Origin: Arthrobacter sp. Bi83
GTDB lineage: Bacteria; Actinomycetota; Actinomycetes; Actinomycetales; Micrococcaceae
Assembly (NCBI RefSeq): GCF_918698095.1
Contig: NZ_CAKKLY010000026.1
Span: forward strand, 1-64,000
Length of the DNA stretch: 64,000 nucleotides
Direction: 5' to 3'
Positions 27,300 to 35,770 of this stretch are shown here, piece after piece; positions within the stretch are counted from its first letter, which is position 1; each line of letters starts with the position of its first letter. A model generated the notes under the pieces. It saw only the letters and a program-made list of their open reading frames with translations. It ran no database searches and was not told the DNA's origin. Made by a program: the position numbers and the translations under genes.

Positions 27300-29861
27300 C
27301 TAAGCACCCATCGTGGACGCCTTCGCGCCCGCCACGGCTGACCGGGCCGTCCTCCTGTGTGCCTTCCACCGGTTTGCCGAGCTGGCAACCCGCGTGCACA
27401 GGGCCCAGTAGGCCAACCCTGCGGCAAGCGAGGCGGTGACGGCCAGCGCGGGGCTGATCCCGGCCAGCGGCGGAAAGACCAGCCAGTGGACCAAGTAGGC
27501 GTACAGAGAAGCGCTGGCCAGCACCACCGTCAGGCGGCGGAGGCCCGTCGGCACAGGAATGGCCGGCAGCCACACCAGCACGAGTATCCCGATGAGGAGT
27601 GTTGCTTCCCGGTTCGCGTTGTCGAAGAACCCGGGAACAGTCAGCGCTGCAATGGCCGACACGGCGCAGCGGTGGCCCAGGTTCCGGGACCGCGCAATCG
27701 CCCAGCCCAGTGCGAAGAGCCAGAGTGCCGGCGCTGTGTGTGGCACTCCGGGGTCGATAATCCCGAAGCGGGTGAGAAGCCCGACGCCGGTCAATGCCAA
27801 GGGGAAGAGCAGGGGGAAGCGCCGCTCGGCACGGCTTGCCCACGGGATGGCGAGCAGGGCGGTCATGCCGACGAGCAGATAGACGAGCACCTCGATGAAC
27901 CAGAAGTGCCACCGCGTGGTCACGGCCTCGGGCCCGATGATGGCGTTGAGGAGCACCACGTTGGCAGGACTGTATCTGTCCGTGATCAGGTACGCTGCAC
28001 CGATGAAGGCCATGCTCGGCACCGCCACCTTGGCCGCGCTCCTGAGCTGCCGCCGCAGGCGGGGGAGCCGTTCCCCCGAGAGCTGGAAACGCGCAAAGTT
28101 GTAGCCCGCCACGGCCATGAGAACGTGGGCCGTCCCTTGCAGGCTGAACAAGCCGACGTGAGTGCTGACGATGCAGACGATCGCGGCCGCCCTGAGGACG
28201 ATGCTGGTTTCCAATGGTGCGAAGAACCGCCGCAGCTTCCGGACTGGCACATCCTCGCGGCGCGGTTCCAGATCGCGGACGGGCGTCAGATGCCAGTCCG
28301 CCGGAAGACGCCCCAGAGCCTGCTCGAGCCTGACGGATGCCGCCACATAGGACAGGGAATCGCCGCCAAGCGAGACGAAGGTGTCGCTGTCGGAGATGTC
28401 CGCACGCTCCAGGGTGTCCTCGAAAATCCTTCTGACGTTGTCCGGCCCCGTTGCGGCGGCGGGCCCCGATGCCGGCTCCGCCGGCTTGGAACCGGAAAGG
28501 GCGAGAACTGCCGGGTAGTCCAGCTTGCCGGTGGCCAGGCGCGGGAGATGTTCGACGGCGTGCACCTCGAGGGCCGCCCGCGGCAGCCCGATACCCTGCG
28601 CGAGGACCTTGCTGAGCAGCCGCGGGTCGTGCTCGCCCTCGACGGCGACGACGAGTCCCTGGTCCGTTCCCGCACTGGCCGCCTGCACCCCGAGGTCCGC
28701 GAGCATCCGTTCCACCTGACCGAGGTCCACGCGCAGTCCCACGATCTTGACGAACCGGCTGCGCCGGCCCACCACCTCGTAAACTCCGGCGGGATGCTGC
28801 CTGGCGAGGTCGCCGGTGCGTAGCTCATGGATGGTCCGGCCCGCTGCGAGATCGTCCGGGCTGCCGGCATAGCCCAGCATGACGTTCGGGCCTGTGTAGA
28901 CGAGCTCCCCGTCGTCCAGCCCTGGGACAGGATCGATGCGGAAGCTCCCGCCGGGCACCGGGGTCCCTATGGCGCCGGGAAACGTGCTGGCGAGTTCCGC
29001 GGGCAGGTAGGACATCCTGGCGGTGGCCTCCGTCTGGCCGTACATCACGAATAAATCCCAGCCGTTGCGGCGTCCCAGCTCCGCGTAGCAGCGCACGTTC
29101 TCCGGGGCCAGGCGGCCGCCGGCCTGGGTGACGTAGCGAAGGAGGGGCAGGTCCATGTCCGCGAACCCTACCCGTTCCAAAAGTTCAAAGGTGTAGGGAA
29201 CGGCCGCGAAGGACGTCGCCGCCTGGCTTCGGAACAGGTCCCAGAAGCACGGGTCAACGACGGAGAGGTCAGTGAGCACCAGGCCGGCGCCGCGGAGCAG
29301 GTGGCTGTTGATCACGGACAGCCCGTAGCAGTACGACATGGGCAGCGTTGTTGCCGCGCGGTCGTGCGGACCGATGCCGAGGTAGTCGGCAATGGACTCG
29401 GCGTTGGACTGCAGATTCTGGTGTGAGAGCCGGACGAGCTTGGGGGAGCCGGTGGAGCCTGACGTGCTGAGCAGGAGGGCAAGATCCGGATGCAGTTGGT
29501 GCCGCGTCCCGGGCCGGCGTTCCTCCAGGACGGTCTGCCCGTTCGCGGACCTCAGGATGACGTCGGGATCGTAGGCCGCCACGAGGGACTCCAGGGCAGC
29601 CGGTTTGTCCTCCGGAAGAAGGATCAGCGGATGGCCGGAGGTCAGCGCCGCCAGGTAGGCGACGAGCGAGTCGAGGTCGTTGGCGGCGGCCAGCGCCACG
29701 AGGCGCCGCTCGGTGCCGAGCCGGAGGGCAAGGGCATCGACGCGGTCCGCCAGGTCCCGATAGGTCAGGGCTTGTCCGTCGGTGAGGATGGCGGGCCTGT
29801 CCCCGTGGCTCGCAAGATCCGCGGCAAAGGACGCCCGCGCGAAATCTAGCTGCGTGGTCAC
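27300..29861 (-). CDS. Adenylation domain - carrier protein - membrane acyltransferase fusion
   Basis: This 853-residue three-part protein (numbering from GTG 29861) starts with an adenylation domain, residues 4-453. It has P-loop STSGSTGSPKL at 132-142, YGQTE at 274-278, TGD near 350 and the catalytic Lys in LATGKLDY at 446. A carrier domain follows (about 473-543) with the phosphopantetheine serine in SLGGDSLS (Ser502). The last 300 residues are a multi-helix acyltransferase-3/OafA-like domain with LRAAAIVCIVSTHVG. It probably activates an amino or carboxylic acid, loads it on its own carrier and transfers it at the membrane. An iron box overlaps the start region. A TTG at 29882 is an alternative start. 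Confidence 0.85.
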   Translation of the reverse strand: MTTQLDFARASFAADLASHGDRPAILTDGQALTYRDLADRVDALALRLGTERRLVALAAANDLDSLVAYLAALTSGHPLILLPEDKPAALESLVAAYDPDVILRSANGQTVLEERRPGTRHQLHPDLALLLSTSGSTGSPKLVRLSHQNLQSNAESIADYLGIGPHDRAATTLPMSYCYGLSVINSHLLRGAGLVLTDLSVVDPCFWDLFRSQAATSFAAVPYTFELLERVGFADMDLPLLRYVTQAGGRLAPENVRCYAELGRRNGWDLFVMYGQTEATARMSYLPAELASTFPGAIGTPVPGGSFRIDPVPGLDDGELVYTGPNVMLGYAGSPDDLAAGRTIHELRTGDLARQHPAGVYEVVGRRSRFVKIVGLRVDLGQVERMLADLGVQAASAGTDQGLVVAVEGEHDPRLLSKVLAQGIGLPRAALEVHAVEHLPRLATGKLDYPAVLALSGSKPAEPASGPAAATGPDNVRRIFEDTLERADISDSDTFVSLGGDSLSYVAASVRLEQALGRLPADWHLTPVRDLEPRREDVPVRKLRRFFAPLETSIVLRAAAIVCIVSTHVGLFSLQGTAHVLMAVAGYNFARFQLSGERLPRLRRQLRSAAKVAVPSMAFIGAAYLITDRYSPANVVLLNAIIGPEAVTTRWHFWFIEVLVYLLVGMTALLAIPWASRAERRFPLLFPLALTGVGLLTRFGIIDPGVPHTAPALWLFALGWAIARSRNLGHRCAVSAIAALTVPGFFDNANREATLLIGILVLVWLPAIPVPTGLRRLTVVLASASLYAYLVHWLVFPPLAGISPALAVTASLAAGLAYWALCTRVASSANRWKAHRRTARSAVAGAKASTMGA

Positions 29862-29870
29862 CCGGACGAT

Positions 29871-29893
29871 GATATTAGCCAAGCCTTACCTAA
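29871..29893 (-). promoter_or_regulatory. DtxR/IdeR-type iron box and -10 element
   Basis: Read on the minus strand, 29893-29875 is TTAGGTAAGGCTTGGCTAA. It matches 17 of 19 positions of the DtxR/IdeR consensus TWAGGTWAGSCTWACCTWA. A TAATAT -10-like hexamer (29876-29871) overlaps its end, with TTTTAC as a possible -35. The GTG at 29861 would then start a nearly leaderless message. Binding would repress the fusion gene when iron is plentiful. Confidence 0.65.
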
Positions 29894-29938
29894 GTAAAAC
29901 TGTGACGGGTCTTGTTACGTCGCCTGAAATGTGTCGCT

Positions 29939-31831
29939 TCAGGCTCCTACAAGGCTGCGGGCGGCTGCGGTGATGTGGCGGGCGGAGATGCCGGCGGCGT
30001 CGAGCAATTCCTGGGGTTTGCCGGACGTGGGCAGTGACCTGACGGCAAGCAGGACGGTGTGGAGTTCGGGGGTGTCTGTGCCGGCGAGGGCTTCGAGCAC
30101 GGCGGATCCGATGCCGCCTTCGGGGTAGTGGTCTTCTGCGACGACGATCCGGCCGCCGGTCTCGAGGCAGGTCCGGCGCAGGGTCTCCGCGTCGATGGGT
30201 TTGATGGAGTAGAGGTCGATGACGCGGGCTTTGATCCCGGCTTCGGCCAGTTGCCCCGCCGCCATGAGGCATTCGTGCAGCGTGACCCCGGCACCGATGA
30301 GCGCCACGGCGTCATTGGGGCCCGCGCGGTGGACTTTGCATCCGCCGAGCGGGAATTTTTCGTCTGGCCCGTAGATGACCGGGTAGGCGCCGCGGGTGGC
30401 GCGAAGGTAGGAGATTCCGGCGGTGTCCGCCATGGTCTCGACGAGTTGGGCGGTGGAGGGGGCGTCGGCGGGGTAGAGCACGGTGGAGGTGTGCACGGCC
30501 CGCATGGCAGCGATGTCCTCCAGTGCCATTTGCGACGGGCCGTCCTGGCCGATTTCGACGCCGGCGTGGGTGCCAACCAGCCGGATGCTGGCCTGGGAGA
30601 CGCCGGCCATCCGAATGAAGTCGAAGGGCCGGGATATCAGGAACGCGGCGAAACTGGCCGCGAACGCCACGTAGCCGCGGACCGAGAGCCCGACGGCGGA
30701 GGCGATGAGCTGCTGTTCGGCGATAAACATTTCGAAGTACCGTTCCCGGGCAGCGTCCTCGAATTCACCGGCGTGGGTCGAGTTTCCCACTTCGCCGTCC
30801 AGAACGACGGTTTCGGGACGCGCGGCCAGCGCGGATACAGCGGCACCAAAGGCGGCCCGGGTCGCCACCTCGTCGCCCACCTCCCAGCGGGGCAGGCGGA
30901 CAGATGCCAGGGGGTTGGCGGTGATGGCGGGTGTGCCCGGTTCGGGCAGAGCCGTGGTTATCCGCAGGCTGCCGGGCCCGCCGAGGGCTGCCACGGCGCG
31001 TTCGGCCATGTCCTTCGGAAGGGCTTTGCCGTGCCAGCCGTTCTGGTCTTCGATTTCGGGCACGCCTTTGCCCTTAATGGTTTTCGCCAGAATGACGGTC
31101 GGCTGGTCGGGATTGGAGCGCGCGCGGGTGAGTGCGTCGTCGATCGCGGCAAGATCGTGGCCGTCGATGACGAGGGCGTCGGCCCCGAAGGCTTCCACGC
31201 GCCGGGCGTACCGGTCCATGTCCCATTGGAGTTCCGTGGGCCCGTCCTGGCCCAGGCGGTTGACGTCCACGACGGCTGTGAGGTTGCCGAGCTTGTAGTA
31301 GGCGGCCTTGTCCAGGGCCTCCCACATGGACCCTTCGGCCAGTTCGCTGTCCCCGCACAGCACCCACGTCTGGTACCGGAGCCGGTCCAGGTACCGTCCG
31401 GCCAGTGCCACGCCCACCGCGGCCGGCAGGCCCTGGCCCAATGATCCGGTGGCCACATCAACCCAGGGCAGGACCGGTGTGGGGTGGCCTTGCAGGCGGC
31501 TGCCGAACTGCCGGTAGGTATTGATCAGTTCGTCCTCATCGACCACGCCCACCGCCCGGTACATGGAGTACAGCAGCGGGGAGGCGTGGCCCTTGGAAAA
31601 AATGAGGTGGTCATTGGCAGGCAGCGATGGCTGGTCCCAGTCATAGCGGAGGTGCCGCTCGAGCAGGACGGCCATGAGATCCGCAGCCGACAATGATGAG
31701 GTGGGATGGCCGGACCCGGCCTGTGTGCTGCACCGGATGGAGTCCACCCGCAGTTGAGCGGCCAGGCTCCCGATGACGCCGGCCTGTGCTGCGGTCATCG
31801 GCGCCGGGGCCAGTCCCTGATGTTCGGTCAT
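29939..31831 (-). CDS. tkt: Transketolase
   Basis: This 630-residue thiamine-diphosphate enzyme transfers two-carbon ketol units in the pentose phosphate pathway. Signatures include STQAGSGHPTSSLSAADL, ISKGHASPLLY-like IFSKGHASPLLYS, and a ThDP/metal motif GDSELAEGSMWEALDKA with NRLGQDG. The mid-domain has DGEVGNST and EQQLIASAVGLSVRGYV, followed by THAGVEIGQDGPSQMALED. It is an intact single polypeptide and may be a second copy in the genome. It is on the same strand as the adenylation gene but upstream of it, separated by the iron box. Confidence 0.88.
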   Translation of the reverse strand: MTEHQGLAPAPMTAAQAGVIGSLAAQLRVDSIRCSTQAGSGHPTSSLSAADLMAVLLERHLRYDWDQPSLPANDHLIFSKGHASPLLYSMYRAVGVVDEDELINTYRQFGSRLQGHPTPVLPWVDVATGSLGQGLPAAVGVALAGRYLDRLRYQTWVLCGDSELAEGSMWEALDKAAYYKLGNLTAVVDVNRLGQDGPTELQWDMDRYARRVEAFGADALVIDGHDLAAIDDALTRARSNPDQPTVILAKTIKGKGVPEIEDQNGWHGKALPKDMAERAVAALGGPGSLRITTALPEPGTPAITANPLASVRLPRWEVGDEVATRAAFGAAVSALAARPETVVLDGEVGNSTHAGEFEDAARERYFEMFIAEQQLIASAVGLSVRGYVAFAASFAAFLISRPFDFIRMAGVSQASIRLVGTHAGVEIGQDGPSQMALEDIAAMRAVHTSTVLYPADAPSTAQLVETMADTAGISYLRATRGAYPVIYGPDEKFPLGGCKVHRAGPNDAVALIGAGVTLHECLMAAGQLAEAGIKARVIDLYSIKPIDAETLRRTCLETGGRIVVAEDHYPEGGIGSAVLEALAGTDTPELHTVLLAVRSLPTSGKPQELLDAAGISARHITAAARSLVGA

Positions 31832-32013
31832 CGCAAATCACCTTTCGCCGGCTCAAAGGCGCCCTCGTGTCCGGAACGCCTATACCTGTCATACCCGCAA
31901 GCCAGTGCCTGCGGAAGACGTGAGTTGTCCGCCACCGCCCATAGACGTGTGTGAGGGGTGGCTGTGTGGTGGCGGCCGGTAGTAAAGTCAGCCCACCAAT
32001 CAAGGAGGCTCCC

Positions 32014-32199
32014 ATGGCTATGCAAGTCCACCACGTAGCCCAGCTCGACCGGGACGTGGCGCACGAAGTCACCCAATGGCTGAAGTACCTCAAGGGCCAG
32101 GTGACAAGCGTTCAGTTCCTCACCACCACCATTCCTGATCCCAAGAACCCGGAGAAGTGGCGGGTGCAGTACGAGGCCTACATCACCTACCAGCAGTAG
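32014..32199 (+). CDS. Small conserved-looking hypothetical protein
   Basis: This 61-residue product begins MAMQVHHVAQLDRDV and ends with WRVQYEAYITYQQ. A near-perfect ribosome site, AAGGAGG (32002-32008), is five bases upstream of ATG 32014. The protein has no cysteines, signal or membrane segment. Its function is unknown. It lies alone between the transketolase start and the metZ stop. Codon use and the ribosome site make it a real gene. Confidence 0.7.
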   Translation: MAMQVHHVAQLDRDVAHEVTQWLKYLKGQVTSVQFLTTTIPDPKNPEKWRVQYEAYITYQQ

Positions 32200-32220
32200 G
32201 CTTCAGGGCTGCAAACTCAC

Positions 32221-33429
32221 TCAGATCTGCTTGAGCGCCTGCTCCAGGTCCGCGATCAGGTCTTCCGGATCCTCCAGGCCCACCGACAGCCGCACCACGC
32301 CGTCGCTGAGCCCGATGGCTGCACGGCCTTCCGGGCCCATGGCGCGGTGCGTCGTGGTGGCCGGGTGGGTGATGAGGGACTTGGCGTCGCCCAGGTTGTT
32401 GGAGATGTCGATGATCTTCAGCGCGTCCAGCAGCGCGAAGGCGGCTTCCTTGCCGGACCGGCCGCCCGACGTCGCGAGTTCCAGTGTGAGCACGGTGCCG
32501 CCGGCCTTCATCTGCTTTGCGGCCAGCTCGTACTGCGGGTGGGACTTCAGCAGCGGGTACTTGACCCAGCTGACGGCGGGATGTTCTTCAAGCCATTCGG
32601 CCAGGCGCAGTGCGGTGGCCGAGGAGTGGTTTACGCGCAGCGCCATGGTCTCCAGGCCCTTCGTGAGCACCCAGGCGTTGAACGCGGAGAGTGCGGGCCC
32701 GGTGTGGCGCATGAGCTGTTTGACCGGCCCGTCGATGAATTCCTTGGTGCCGAGGATGGCGCCGCCCAGCACGCGGCCCTGGCCGTCGATGTGCTTGGTG
32801 CCGGAGTAGACGATCACGTCCGCGCCGAGGTCGCCGCAGCGCTGCAGCAGGGGTGTGGCAAAGACGTTGTCGACCACGACGGTGGCGCCGGCCGCATGGG
32901 CCAGTCCGCTGACGGCGGCGATGTCTACGATCTCCTGCATCGGGTTGGACGGCGACTCGAAGAAGACGGCGGCGGTGGGCTCCGAAAGGGCAGCGCGCCA
33001 CTGCTCAAGGTCCGGTCCGTCCACGAAGACCGTCTCCACGCCCCAGCGCGGCAGGATTTCGTTCAGGATCACAAAGCAGGAGCCGAACAGCGAGCGGGCG
33101 GCCACCACACGGTCCCCGGCACCCAGCAGGGCACCCAGGGCGGTGAATACCGCCGACATGCCGGACGCCGTCGCAAAGCACGCCTCGGTGCCCTCGAGCA
33201 GGCGGAGGCGTTCCTGGAAGGTGGCCACGGACGGGTTGCCGTAGCGGGAGTAGACGAAGCGTTCGTCCTCGCCTGTGAAGGCCCGCTCGGCCGCGGCAGC
33301 GGACTCGTACACGAAGCCCGAGGTCAGGAAGATGGGTTCGGTGGTTTCCTGGAAGTTGGTGCGGTCCAGCCCGCCGCGGACGGCCTGGGTTTCGGGGCTC
33401 CAGCCGGCGGCATCTTGATTGAAGGTCAC
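32221..33429 (-). CDS. metZ: O-succinylhomoserine sulfhydrylase
   Basis: This 402-residue PLP enzyme of the Cys/Met metabolism family makes homocysteine from O-succinylhomoserine (or the O-acetyl form) and sulfide. The family pattern is clear: YSRYGNPSVATFQERLRLLEG, FATASGMSAVFTALGALL, FVDGPDL, and the PLP lysine in VYSGTKHIDGQGRVLGG. It is the last gene of the SAM-IV riboswitch operon, directly abutting the rhodanese gene, which supports a sulfur-assimilation role. Confidence 0.92.
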   Translation of the reverse strand: MTFNQDAAGWSPETQAVRGGLDRTNFQETTEPIFLTSGFVYESAAAAERAFTGEDERFVYSRYGNPSVATFQERLRLLEGTEACFATASGMSAVFTALGALLGAGDRVVAARSLFGSCFVILNEILPRWGVETVFVDGPDLEQWRAALSEPTAAVFFESPSNPMQEIVDIAAVSGLAHAAGATVVVDNVFATPLLQRCGDLGADVIVYSGTKHIDGQGRVLGGAILGTKEFIDGPVKQLMRHTGPALSAFNAWVLTKGLETMALRVNHSSATALRLAEWLEEHPAVSWVKYPLLKSHPQYELAAKQMKAGGTVLTLELATSGGRSGKEAAFALLDALKIIDISNNLGDAKSLITHPATTTHRAMGPEGRAAIGLSDGVVRLSVGLEDPEDLIADLEQALKQI

Positions 33430-33849
33430 TTAGTTCTTTCCCAGGTTCGTTGGGAGGCCGCGGTTCTTCCAGCCGTTGACGGTGCGCTCGCCGTAACGGT
33501 CCGGTTCGCCTTCAAAGCCTTCGAGGACGTTATACGAGGTGAAGCCCGCCTGGGTCGCTGCGACGGCGGCCGCGATGGAGCGCTGGCCGGACCGGCAGAG
33601 GAAAACGAGCTCCGTGGAGGTGTCCGCCGGAGCCTGCTGCTTCAGCTGCTCGATGAATGCAGGGTTGGGGATGCCGCCCGGGAAGGTCCACTGGATGAAC
33701 AGCGGGTCATTCCGCTGATCGTTTGCGGTTGCGGTTTCCGGGATGCCGATGTGGGCCCATTCGCCCTCGGTGCGGACGTCCACCAGGATGGCGCCGTCTT
33801 CGAGTTTGGCCCATGCCTCCTGCGGCGTGAGGTCTCCCGCGTAGCTCAT
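33430..33849 (-). CDS. Rhodanese-like domain protein
   Basis: This single rhodanese domain of 139 residues has the active-site cysteine in the loop CRSGQRS and the upstream VDVRTEGEW motif. It may carry sulfane sulfur for homocysteine synthesis. It sits between a DUF1737 protein (four-base overlap) and metZ (adjacent), so it is co-translated with methionine biosynthesis. Confidence 0.9.
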   Translation of the reverse strand: MSYAGDLTPQEAWAKLEDGAILVDVRTEGEWAHIGIPETATANDQRNDPLFIQWTFPGGIPNPAFIEQLKQQAPADTSTELVFLCRSGQRSIAAAVAATQAGFTSYNVLEGFEGEPDRYGERTVNGWKNRGLPTNLGKN

Positions 33850-34154
33850 GCGTGGCCCTCGAATGCTTCGGCGTTGAGGTCATCGTCCGAGTCCAGCCGG
33901 TCCACGGCGGTGGCCACCGCTGCGTCGGCCGTGGCGATGGCGGCGGGCAGGATCACGGCCTGCGCCACGATCACGTCCCTGCCGTTGAAGGCGGCTGCGG
34001 GGCTGCCGTGCAGCACATACCCCTCCGCCAGGGCAGCGGAGATGCGTTCACAGAAGTCGCGGTTGTCCGGCCCCGTGATGAGGCGGTAGGACAGCTTTTT
34101 CTCAGGTTTGTCCTGCTGGGACGGCAGGGTGTCGCCGGCGGGGGCGTCCGACAT
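33846..34154 (-). CDS. DUF1737 domain protein
   Basis: This 102-residue product has the DUF1737 core KLSYRLITGPDNRDFCERISAALAEGYVLHGSPAAAFNG in the middle, flanked by hydrophilic ends. It is the first gene downstream of the SAM-IV riboswitch, with GAAGGAGA as ribosome site, and overlaps the rhodanese gene by four bases. Its function is unknown; the operon suggests a link to sulfur metabolism. Confidence 0.75.
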   Translation of the reverse strand: MSDAPAGDTLPSQQDKPEKKLSYRLITGPDNRDFCERISAALAEGYVLHGSPAAAFNGRDVIVAQAVILPAAIATADAAVATAVDRLDSDDDLNAEAFEGHA

Positions 34155-34203
34155 GACGGATCTCCTTCTCTCACGCTTGCAGCTCGAAGTGGTCGATATG
34201 CCG

Positions 34204-34284
34204 AGTATTCACCTGAGGCACCCCGCCGCGAAAGGGAGGGTTGCCGACCGGCCAGTCAGGGCTTGGCGCCGGTTCTCATTACTC
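34204..34284 (-). promoter_or_regulatory. SAM-IV riboswitch
   Basis: On the minus strand the element opens with GAGTAATGAGAACCGGCGCC. It continues with a GGCCGGTCGGCAACCCTCC block and then GCGGCGGGGTGCCTCAGG, and closes with TACTC, which pairs with the opening GAGTA. The CGGCAACCCTCC and GGGGTGCC blocks are the hallmark of the actinomycete SAM-IV class. It lies 50 bases upstream of the DUF1737-rhodanese-metZ operon, so S-adenosylmethionine should repress that operon. Confidence 0.88.
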
Positions 34285-34301
34285 CCCAAAAACGTAACAC
34301 C

Positions 34302-34332
34302 GACGACGGCGGCTGGCACCGCCGCCGTCGTC
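34302..34332. terminator. Strong GC hairpin in the divergent intergenic region
   Basis: GACGACGGCGGC (34302-34313) and GCCGCCGTCGTC (34321-34332) form a perfect 12-bp stem with a seven-base loop. On the minus strand it is followed by GTTACGTTTTTGG, so it looks like a Rho-independent terminator. It sits upstream of the SAM-IV element and may stop antisense transcription. Confidence 0.5.
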
Positions 34333-34437
34333 ATGTTCCGTAACGCTCGACGCCGGTTGCTTCGGTTACAAAGCCGCTGGCCGGGGGGATAATGACGGGA
34401 GATGAACCACCGTAACGCCGGATGAAACCAGGCAACA

Positions 34438-35766
34438 GTGAACGCGTCGAACGCCAATACAGTCAGTCCCATGCTGCATTTTGGATGGTTTGTGGGCCAC
34501 GGCTTTGGTGTGCAGGGCTGGGGGACGCCGGGCTACGGCATCGGCTACGACTGGAAGAAGCCCTCGCTGTACCAGCATGCCGTGCGGGAGTTCGAGCGGG
34601 CGGGCCTTGACCTGTTCATCATCGAGGACTCCCTCACCGTCCCGGACACCTACGGCGGCAGCGCGGAGGTGAGCCTGGCGCAGGCATCCTTCGCGCCGAA
34701 GCACGATCCGCTGGCCCTCGTGCCGTACCTGCTGTCCGCCACCGAGCACCTGGGGATCGTGCCGACTGTCAGTGCCTCGTTCTATCCGCCGTTCACCGCG
34801 GCCCGGCTGCTGGCCACGCTCCAGCACTTCTCCAGCGGGCAGCTGGGCTGGAACGTGGTGACGTCCGGCAGCGACCTCGCCGCCCAGAACTACGGCCTGG
34901 ACCAGCAGATCGAGCACGACCTCCGCTACGAGAAGGCCGAGGAGTTCGTGGACGTGGTCCGGAAGCTTTGGCGGAGCTGGGACGGGGACGCCATCGTGGA
35001 GGACGCCCAGGGCGGCGTCTTCGCTGACCACACCAAGGTCCGGCCCATCCACCACGCCGGCGAGTTCTTCAAGGTCCGGGGTCCGCTGAACACGGCACCC
35101 CTGCCGGAGGAGCCCGTGCTGGTGCAGGCCGGGGCTTCCCCGCGCGGCAAGGCGTTCGCCGGTGGCAATGCCGACGTCGCCATTGCGCTGGCCCGCGGAG
35201 CCGACGGCATGAAGGCGTACCGCGACTCCATCCGCTCCGTGGCGGCCGCCGCCGGCCGGAACCCGGACGACGTCAAGGTGCTGTTCGTGCTCAAACCCAC
35301 TGTGGTGGGCTCCAAAGCAGAGGCGGAGGACTTGCGTGCCGCGCGGAAGGAACTCACGCAGCGGGACATCGACAGCCAGCTCAACTCGATCTCATACCTG
35401 TCCGTCATCGACTTCAAACAGTTCGACCTGGACGAGCCCTTGCCGGACCTCACCACCAACAGCAACCAGGGAACGCTGGAGCACTTCTCCAAGGCTGCCC
35501 CGCCGGGCTCGACCCTCCGTGAAGTCCTGCAGGCCCGGAGCGGCGGCGCGGGGGACAGCATCGTCGGCACAGCCGAGGAAATCGCGGACCACCTTGAGGA
35601 AACGGGCGCCGCGGTGGGCGGGGACGGCTTCCTCTTCTCCGGCTTCGTTGACCCGGCCACTGTCCACGGGGTGCTGGACAAACTCGCGCCGGTGCTCCGG
35701 CGCCGGGGACTGCTGCGGACGAGCTACGGTGACGGCGGGTTCCGCCGGAACCTGCTGGATTTTTAG
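34438..35766 (+). CDS. NtaA/SnaA/DszA-family FMN-dependent monooxygenase
   Basis: This 442-residue protein is from the bacterial luciferase-like superfamily, nitrilotriacetate monooxygenase component A branch. Typical stretches are HHFGWF-like LHFGWFVGHGFGVQGWG, ARLLATLQHFSSGQLGWNVVTS, YEKAEEFVDVVRKLW and the late GTAEEIADHLEE. It uses reduced FMN from a separate reductase, not encoded nearby. The substrate is unknown. The GTG at 34438 has AGG five bases upstream; the ATG at 34471 is an alternative. The stop is four bases before the next gene. Confidence 0.87.
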   Translation: MNASNANTVSPMLHFGWFVGHGFGVQGWGTPGYGIGYDWKKPSLYQHAVREFERAGLDLFIIEDSLTVPDTYGGSAEVSLAQASFAPKHDPLALVPYLLSATEHLGIVPTVSASFYPPFTAARLLATLQHFSSGQLGWNVVTSGSDLAAQNYGLDQQIEHDLRYEKAEEFVDVVRKLWRSWDGDAIVEDAQGGVFADHTKVRPIHHAGEFFKVRGPLNTAPLPEEPVLVQAGASPRGKAFAGGNADVAIALARGADGMKAYRDSIRSVAAAAGRNPDDVKVLFVLKPTVVGSKAEAEDLRAARKELTQRDIDSQLNSISYLSVIDFKQFDLDEPLPDLTTNSNQGTLEHFSKAAPPGSTLREVLQARSGGAGDSIVGTAEEIADHLEETGAAVGGDGFLFSGFVDPATVHGVLDKLAPVLRRRGLLRTSYGDGGFRRNLLDF

Positions 35767-35770
35767 TGCC

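Noticed and set aside
34402-34440. Possible SAM-I (S-box) like stretch GCCGGATGAAACC followed by AGGCAACA before the FMN monooxygenase
   Set aside because: Only one block of the S-box core resembles the consensus. The 5' kink-turn region and the downstream GGTGC block are missing, and the gene start falls inside the stretch.
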